Of a stretch of 9,989 nucleotides of DNA, positions 5,585-9,989 are shown piece after piece; the first letter of the stretch is position 1; each line of letters begins with the position of its first letter. The notes below the pieces were generated by a model, which worked only from the letters and a program-made list of their open reading frames with translations, did not search any database and was not told where the DNA came from. The stretch is from CAWDPQ01 sp049642465. Lineage in GTDB: Bacteria > Acidobacteriota > Vicinamibacteria > Vicinamibacterales > 2-12-FULL-66-21. The position numbers and the translations under genes were made by a program. The stretch is from positions 1 through 9,989 of the forward strand of contig JBAROV010000142.1 in the NCBI GenBank assembly GCA_049642465.1, in the 5' to 3' direction.

Positions 5585-7382
5585 CGTCGTCATCCTCTCG
5601 TGGGGCGTGCCCACGAAGTCGGACCGGAGCGCCCAAAAACTCGCGGCGTTCCTTGGCGTCGAGGCGATAGCTGTCGATCTTTCGAGCGGCCGACTCGAGC
5701 ACGTGGGAATTGTGTCGCCCAGAACGTGCCTCATTGTGCACGCGGACACACTCGCGCACGCAGCCGACGCTGTGCCGAACGGGCTGGACAGGCTCAGGAG
5801 GTTTACGATCGACGCCGCGAAGCATGTTTTCATCTACGGCTTTGACCGGACCGAACGCCACACCAGGATCCTCTGTCAGCTGTCGTCGGGCGCGTTGACA
5901 GGCGTACAGCCCAGGGGCGCGGAAGCGAAACTGCGCATCACGGATGGCCACCGAGAGTGGTGCGCCCAGTTCGCGGGTTTGTCCCTGGAGTCCGTCGCCA
6001 GGGACTATGAGAGCTGTTTCGTCGAAAGCTCCGAGTCAGCAACGCAGAACACCATCATGCGCATTGGCAAGTACCCGTTTTTCGCGCGGGTGAGCTGCGG
6101 CGATTGCCAGCTCTTTGTGCTCGCCGTGAGCGAGCTGGTGGATTTGGACGACCCCGTTACTCACGGGGTCCGCGCCCTCTCGTTGTTCTCCAGGTTCGCT
6201 CCGCTTCTGATGTTCCTCCGTGGAGCGCTGCGCAAACGCGTGTGGCAGAACGAGAATCCGCGTGCCTGTTTGATCATTGACGACCCGCTGCTGACCCGGC
6301 GTTATGGCTTCTTCGAATACGAGGAGCTGGTGCGAGCTATGGGCCGCCGTAAGTTCGCGGCATCGATTGCCTTCATCCCGTGGAACTACCGCCGGTCGCG
6401 CCAGTCGGTCGCGAAGTTTCTGGCGTCCCACGCGAAGCGCCTGTCGCTGTGCGTCCACGGTTGCGACCACACGAACCATGAGTTCGCCCAAGGCGACTTC
6501 GCATCGCTCGCCGGGAAGGCGCGGCTGGCCCTGGACCACATGCGAGCTCATCGCGACCTTTCTGGCGTGCCATTCGACGACGTGATGGTGTTTCCGCAGG
6601 GGCGGTTCTGCGCTGAGGCGGTGGCCGCCCTGAAGGCTTCGAACTATTTGGCGACGATCAATGGCGATGTGTACCCTGCAAATGCGAAGTCGAACGTCAC
6701 GCTTCGCGATCTTCTCGACGTCGCCGTCACACGGTTCGATGATTTTCCGCTGTTCGGCCGCCGCTACCCGCGGGACATCGGCGAGTTCGCGCTGGATTTG
6801 TTCGTAGGACGCCCGGCGATCGCGGTCGAGCATCACGGGTATTTTCGGGACGGCTACGACGCGCTGTCGACGTTCGTCGATCGGCTGAACGGTCTTGACA
6901 ATCGGCTGGAGTGGACTAACCTGGCAACGATCTGCTCGCGCGCGTGCCTCACCCGCGACGCCGGCAACGGCGAGACATGGGTCCGGTTCTTCACTCCCCG
7001 ATTTCAGCTCCAGAATCCGACGTCAACGACGACCAAGTATGTGCTGTTCATACGCCGCACCGACGGCGCTTCGCGTGCAACGGTAACGGTCGACGGACGT
7101 GACTGGACGGTCGACCGCAGTGGCGCCGAGCTGAGAATTGGCATCGAACTGGCCGCCGGACAAGGTGCCCAGATTGCGGTTTCCACCGGAGCCGAAGCCC
7201 TCCCGTTGCCGTGGAAGGGAACGGCCATCCACCGCATGAAGGTTGGCGTGCGACGCCGCCTCGGCGAGTTCCGCGACAACTACGTCGACACCGCACGGGC
7301 GCGGCTGCGACGGCTGGTTCGTCCTCATCGTAAACGCCCGGTCAGGGCAGGCGACTGCGTCGCGGCCGGGCAGAATCCTTAA
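5565..7382 (+). CDS. Large NodB-like polysaccharide deacetylase-family protein, 605 residues, three-part architecture
   Basis: I do not recognise a named family for the full protein. The middle (about 232-430) looks like a NodB-type carbohydrate esterase core: ACLIIDDPLL (234-243) gives an Asp-Asp pair (239-240) in the place of the metal and catalytic aspartates, LCVHGCDH (295-302) gives His298-x3-His302 as the metal histidines, VMVFPQGRF (340-348) fits the third motif, and AVEHHGYF (420-427) offers the late catalytic His. Such enzymes remove N- or O-acetyl groups from glycans. The first 230 residues are alpha/beta-like (VVILSWG, CLIVHAD, VFIYGFD strands) with no match I can name. The C-terminal part (about 470-545) looks strand-rich, like a small beta-sandwich, and the end (from 558) is very basic with RRRLGEFRDNY (563-573). 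No signal peptide or membrane segment is evident, which is odd for a deacetylase acting on an exported polymer. It overlaps the GT4 stop by 20 bases and has only a weak GAG site. Enzymatic activity is inferred from motifs only. Confidence 0.75.
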   Translation: MPSTAPDVVILSWGVPTKSDRSAQKLAAFLGVEAIAVDLSSGRLEHVGIVSPRTCLIVHADTLAHAADAVPNGLDRLRRFTIDAAKHVFIYGFDRTERHTRILCQLSSGALTGVQPRGAEAKLRITDGHREWCAQFAGLSLESVARDYESCFVESSESATQNTIMRIGKYPFFARVSCGDCQLFVLAVSELVDLDDPVTHGVRALSLFSRFAPLLMFLRGALRKRVWQNENPRACLIIDDPLLTRRYGFFEYEELVRAMGRRKFAASIAFIPWNYRRSRQSVAKFLASHAKRLSLCVHGCDHTNHEFAQGDFASLAGKARLALDHMRAHRDLSGVPFDDVMVFPQGRFCAEAVAALKASNYLATINGDVYPANAKSNVTLRDLLDVAVTRFDDFPLFGRRYPRDIGEFALDLFVGRPAIAVEHHGYFRDGYDALSTFVDRLNGLDNRLEWTNLATICSRACLTRDAGNGETWVRFFTPRFQLQNPTSTTTKYVLFIRRTDGASRATVTVDGRDWTVDRSGAELRIGIELAAGQGAQIAVSTGAEALPLPWKGTAIHRMKVGVRRRLGEFRDNYVDTARARLRRLVRPHRKRPVRAGDCVAAGQNP

Positions 7383-7389
7383 AGAATTC

Positions 7390-8325
7390 ATGTCCACCGA
7401 GCTGCCTCGCTACATACTGATTACGCCCGCCAGGAACGAAGCGCCCTTCATTGGCATGACGATCGAGTCCGTCCTCGCTCAGACCCATCGTCCGGCTAAA
7501 TGGATCATTGTCAGCGACGGGTCAACAGACGGCACCAACGAAATCGTCGAGCCCTATGCTGCCGCGCACGATTGGATTGAACTGGTCAAGCTCCCGGAAC
7601 GCACCCAACGCCACTTCGCCGGTAAAGCGGCAGCTTTCAACCAAGGCAGCTCCAGGATTGGTGACACACCATACGAGGTCATCGGTAACCTCGACGCGGA
7701 CGTCACGTTCGAGCCGGATTACCTGAAGTTCCTGATGCGCAAGTTCGCGGAGAGCCCGCGCCTCGGCGTGGCGGGCACGCCATATCGCGAAGACAACATG
7801 ATGTATGACGAGCGGTTCAAAAGCCCCGATCACGTGTCGGGCGCGTGCCAGCTCTTCCGTCGTGAGTGTTTCGAGGCCATCGGAGGGTATCCACTAATCC
7901 GAACGGGGGGCATCGACTTCATCGCCCTGCTCAAGGCCCAGGCCGCGGGCTGGGAGACGCGCCGGTTCGAAGAGAAATTCTGTTGGCATCACCGCAGCGT
8001 CGGCAGCGGACTGCATGGCCGCGTCTATCAGCGACTCCTGAATCACGGAAAGATGGACTACCTGCTGGGGAGTCATCCGGTATTTGAGGTCTTCCGAACA
8101 GCCCTACAGATGCGACGCCGGCCTTACCTGATCGGTGGGACGCTGATGCTGGCCGGCTACGTTTGGGCCATGCTTCGGCGCATGGAACGCTCGGTCCCGC
8201 AGCCCCTCATTGAGCTGCGCCAGCGCGAGCAGATTAAGCGCCTAAAGGGTGTTCTCCGCCACCCGCTTAAATACGGCAGCGGACTGAATCATCCGGTTCA
8301 TGGGACCGCGCAGTCTGGTCAGTAG
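7390..8325 (+). CDS. GT2-family glycosyltransferase with C-terminal membrane segment
   Basis: A 311-residue inverting GT-A glycosyltransferase. It opens with YILITPARNEAPFI (8-21), the family's first strand and Asn-Glu turn. VSDGSTDGT (41-49) supplies the nucleotide aspartate (Asp43), and NLDADVTF (100-107) is the DxD metal motif. The acceptor region has GACQLFRRECFEAIGGYP (151-168) and GGIDF (173-177), whose Asp176 is the probable base in the place of the more usual Glu-Asp. The C-terminus has HHRSVGSG (200-207), KMDYLLGSHPVFEVFR (221-236) and one likely membrane helix, YLIGGTLMLAGYVWAML (246-262), followed by a charged tail. I recall this tail arrangement from a GT2 group common in exopolysaccharide clusters, so the protein probably sits on the inner membrane and elongates a lipid-linked glycan. 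The start at 7390 lies seven bases after the previous stop, with only a weak AAAGAA upstream. An in-frame ATG at 7243 would add 49 residues inside the previous gene and is rejected. Confidence 0.92.
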   Translation: MSTELPRYILITPARNEAPFIGMTIESVLAQTHRPAKWIIVSDGSTDGTNEIVEPYAAAHDWIELVKLPERTQRHFAGKAAAFNQGSSRIGDTPYEVIGNLDADVTFEPDYLKFLMRKFAESPRLGVAGTPYREDNMMYDERFKSPDHVSGACQLFRRECFEAIGGYPLIRTGGIDFIALLKAQAAGWETRRFEEKFCWHHRSVGSGLHGRVYQRLLNHGKMDYLLGSHPVFEVFRTALQMRRRPYLIGGTLMLAGYVWAMLRRMERSVPQPLIELRQREQIKRLKGVLRHPLKYGSGLNHPVHGTAQSGQ

Positions 8326-8353
8326 AACGGCGGCGGAGCCGATTCTGGAACTC

Positions 8354-9409
8354 ATGGAGACGTCGGAACTATTCACCGCCGGGCAGAACGACCGGCTGCT
8401 CGTCACGGGCGCGACCGGATTTATCGGATCGAGAGTCGTCGCCTCCCTGCTCGAGCGCGGCTTTCGCAACATCCGCTGCTTTGCGCGTCCCTCGAGCGAT
8501 AGGCGTCGTCTGGAAGAGCTCGCGGTCCGCTACCCTGACGGCCGCCTCGAGTTCATCACCGGCAACCTCCTGTCCCGTGAGGATTGCGTGGCGGCTGCGC
8601 GGGACGTGACGGTTGTATACCACCTTGCGGCCGGAACCGGGCAGAAGTCCTTTCCCGATGCGTTCATGAACTCCGTCGTAACCACTCGGAACCTCATCGA
8701 AGCGTCCGTCGCGCAAAAGAGCCTCCGCCGTCTGGTCACGGTGAGCTCCTTCGCCGTTTACGCGAATGGTGGCCGGCACGGCCACGTGCTTGATGAAACC
8801 TGCCCGCTCGAAAGCCAGCCCGAACTCCGCGGCGAGGCGTACTGCTTTGCCAAGGTCAGGCAAGAGGAGCTCGTCGCTGAATACGGCCGGACATCCGAGC
8901 TCCCGTATGTAATTGTGAGGCCCGGCTACGTGTACGGTCCGGGGAAACAGTACATCTCCGATCGCGTAGGCATCGACACGTTTGGCGTGTTCCTGCATCT
9001 GGGCGGCGGTAATACTCTGCCGCTCACCTACGTCGACAACTGCGCCGATGCCATCGCGATGGCTGGACTGACGAAGGGGATCGAGGGTGGTGCGTTCAAC
9101 GTCGTCGACGACGATCTCCCCTCCAGCCGGCAGTTCCTGCGTGAGTACAAGCGAGCCGTCCGACGTTTTCCATCTATCTACGTGCCGCACGCCGTCAGCT
9201 ACGCGCTCTGCCGGTTGTGGGAAGGCTATTCGCGCTGGTCGATGGGGCAGCTCCCGCCGGCATTCAATCGGAGGCGCTGGGACGCCTACTGGAAAAAAAC
9301 GGCGTACAGCAACAGCCGGCTGAAGACACGCGTCGGCTGGACTCCTCGAGTCTCCACAACCGAAGGGTTGCGGCGATTCTTCTCGGCCCAGGGTGAGAGC
9401 CGTGCTTAG
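8354..9409 (+). CDS. NAD-dependent epimerase/dehydratase (extended SDR)
   Basis: A 351-residue extended short-chain dehydrogenase/reductase acting on a nucleotide sugar. It shows LLVTGATGFIGSRVV (15-29, the GxxGxxG cofactor turn), FITGNLLS (67-74), VVYHLAAGTG (87-96), TVSSFAVY (129-136, catalytic Ser/Thr strand) and EAYCFAKVRQE (161-171), a Tyr163-x3-Lys167 active-site pair. Then come VRPGYVYGPG (188-197), LTYVDNCADAI (224-234) and AFNVVDDD (247-254). The last 70 residues, with MGQLPPAF (297-304), W-x2-YWKKTAYSNSRLK (309-324) and VGWTPR (327-332), form a substrate-side tail I associate with SDRs of exopolysaccharide loci. It could be a C4-epimerase, a 4,6-dehydratase or a reductase; the motifs do not decide. 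An ATG at 8300 would add 18 residues and overlap the GT2 gene by 26 bases; 8354 is preferred because the fold starts close to it, though both ribosome sites are weak. Its stop overlaps the next gene by eight bases, suggesting the two enzymes act in sequence. Confidence 0.9.
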   Translation: METSELFTAGQNDRLLVTGATGFIGSRVVASLLERGFRNIRCFARPSSDRRRLEELAVRYPDGRLEFITGNLLSREDCVAAARDVTVVYHLAAGTGQKSFPDAFMNSVVTTRNLIEASVAQKSLRRLVTVSSFAVYANGGRHGHVLDETCPLESQPELRGEAYCFAKVRQEELVAEYGRTSELPYVIVRPGYVYGPGKQYISDRVGIDTFGVFLHLGGGNTLPLTYVDNCADAIAMAGLTKGIEGGAFNVVDDDLPSSRQFLREYKRAVRRFPSIYVPHAVSYALCRLWEGYSRWSMGQLPPAFNRRRWDAYWKKTAYSNSRLKTRVGWTPRVSTTEGLRRFFSAQGESRA

Positions 9410-9989
9410 AGTAGCCATTGCCGGCTGCGGCAAGATCGCCGACGAGCACGCGGCCGCCATTGCCCGCATCGAGGGTTGCGAGATCGCCGCCGCATGCGAT
9501 CGAGAGCCGCTGATGGCCCGGCAGTTCTGCGACAGGTTCCACGTCAAGCAGTCGTTCACCGACCTCGCAACGCTCCTCAGCGAGGCCCGGCCGGACGTCG
9601 TCCACATTGCGACGCCGCCGGCGACACACTTCGCGCTTGCCCGGCTCTGCCTCGACGTCGGCTCTCACGTCTACGTCGAGAAGCCGTTCACGTTAGATGC
9701 CGGCGAAGCACGCGCCTTGATAGCACTGGCCCAGGCAAAGGGCTTGAAGCTCACGGTTGGACACGACGCGCAGTTCGGCCACGCGGCGCGGCGCATGCGC
9801 GCCCTCGTTCAGAATGGTTATCTGGGACAGGGGCCGCTGCACATGGAGAGCTACTACTGCTACGAGCTCGGCCACGCCTACGCCCAGGCGCTCCTCGGCG
9901 ATGCCAATCACTGGGTTCGCCGTCTGCCGGGCCAGCTGTTGCAGAACCTGATCAGCCACGGGATCGCGCGGATTTCGGAGTTCCTGACC
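9402..9989 (+). CDS. Gfo/Idh/MocA family oxidoreductase, 3' truncated by window edge
   Basis: A GTG-started frame stays open for 196 codons to the right edge. It begins with a Rossmann strand and turn, VAIAGCGKIADEH (4-16), then CDREPLMARQF (32-42), IATPPATH (69-76) and VYVEKPFTLD (90-99), with the Glu-Lys-Pro motif at 93-95 as in NAD(P)-dependent sugar oxidoreductases. QNLISHGIAR (181-190) holds the position of the usual Asp-x3-His pair but has Asn182 with His186, as in the first gene of the window, although overall it is clearly a different subgroup. The GTG at 9402 overlaps the SDR stop by eight bases, and a GGTGAG run (9392-9397) four bases upstream could serve as ribosome site. No earlier start fits the fold. 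Pairing with the SDR suggests a second sugar-modification step such as oxidation or reduction of a keto-sugar. About half the protein is missing, so substrate and completeness are unknown. Confidence 0.88.
   Translation, partial: MLRVAIAGCGKIADEHAAAIARIEGCEIAAACDREPLMARQFCDRFHVKQSFTDLATLLSEARPDVVHIATPPATHFALARLCLDVGSHVYVEKPFTLDAGEARALIALAQAKGLKLTVGHDAQFGHAARRMRALVQNGYLGQGPLHMESYYCYELGHAYAQALLGDANHWVRRLPGQLLQNLISHGIARISEFLT

Noticed and set aside
6150..6170. Perfect 7-bp GC-rich hairpin (GACCCCG / CGGGGTC, 7-base loop)
   Set aside because: It is inside the NodB-like gene, where the codons give a sensible protein, and no T-run follows, so it is not a terminator; probably chance.
9293..9299. 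Run of seven A's that could be a slippery or frameshift-prone site
   Set aside because: It is phased AAA AAA A, not the X XXY YYZ phase of a programmed -1 site, and the SDR frame continues normally on both sides with family motifs.
8369..9607. A 412-codon open frame on the - strand
   Set aside because: It lies opposite the SDR and Gfo/Idh/MocA genes, its translation shows no family motif, and long antisense frames are expected opposite high-GC coding sequence.

Overview
The window is a piece of a GC-rich (roughly 60% G+C by eye) bacterial surface-polysaccharide locus. All genes lie on the + strand and are packed tightly: most junctions overlap by 4 to 20 bases, and the only gaps are 28 bp (335-362), about 44 bp (2048-2091), 60 bp (3232-3291) and short stretches before the starts at 7390 and 8354. 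No RNA gene, CRISPR array, insertion sequence, attachment site or convincing terminator was seen. The taxon cannot be fixed from the sequence alone. The gene types and base composition fit an environmental Gram-negative-type bacterium such as an acidobacterium or a deltaproteobacterium-like lineage, but that is inference.

Region 1 (2-334) is the C-terminal end of a protein that looks like a polysaccharide deacetylase. Region 2 (363-4347) is a four-gene nucleotide-sugar cassette: a Gfo/Idh/MocA sugar 3-dehydrogenase of the WbpB/WlbA type, a left-handed beta-helix N-acetyltransferase, a PLP-dependent DegT/WbpE-type aminotransferase and a UDP-GlcNAc 2-epimerase family protein. Together these match the steps oxidise C3, transaminate, N-acetylate, invert C2, known from the Wbp/Wlb pathway that makes UDP-2,3-diacetamido-2,3-dideoxy-D-mannuronic acid. 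The UDP-GlcNAc 6-dehydrogenase that would start the pathway is not in the window.

Region 3 (4337-8325) holds the assembly and modification genes: a GT4 glycosyltransferase, a 605-residue protein of unrecognised full architecture with a NodB-like deacetylase core (Asp-Asp plus His-x3-His), and a GT2 glycosyltransferase with one C-terminal membrane segment. Region 4 (8354 to the end) is an extended SDR (NAD-dependent epimerase/dehydratase) followed, with an 8-base overlap and a GTG start, by a second Gfo/Idh/MocA oxidoreductase that runs off the window.

Taken together, the locus probably makes one or more modified amino-sugar nucleotides, transfers them onto a growing glycan with at least two transferases, and trims acetyl groups with one or two NodB-fold enzymes. 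No polymerase, flippase, ABC exporter or initiating phosphoglycosyltransferase is visible here, so the type of polymer (O-antigen, capsule or exopolysaccharide) cannot be decided. The most unusual items are the large NodB-like protein and the 2-epimerase whose usual Arg/Thr-Glu-Trp loop is replaced.
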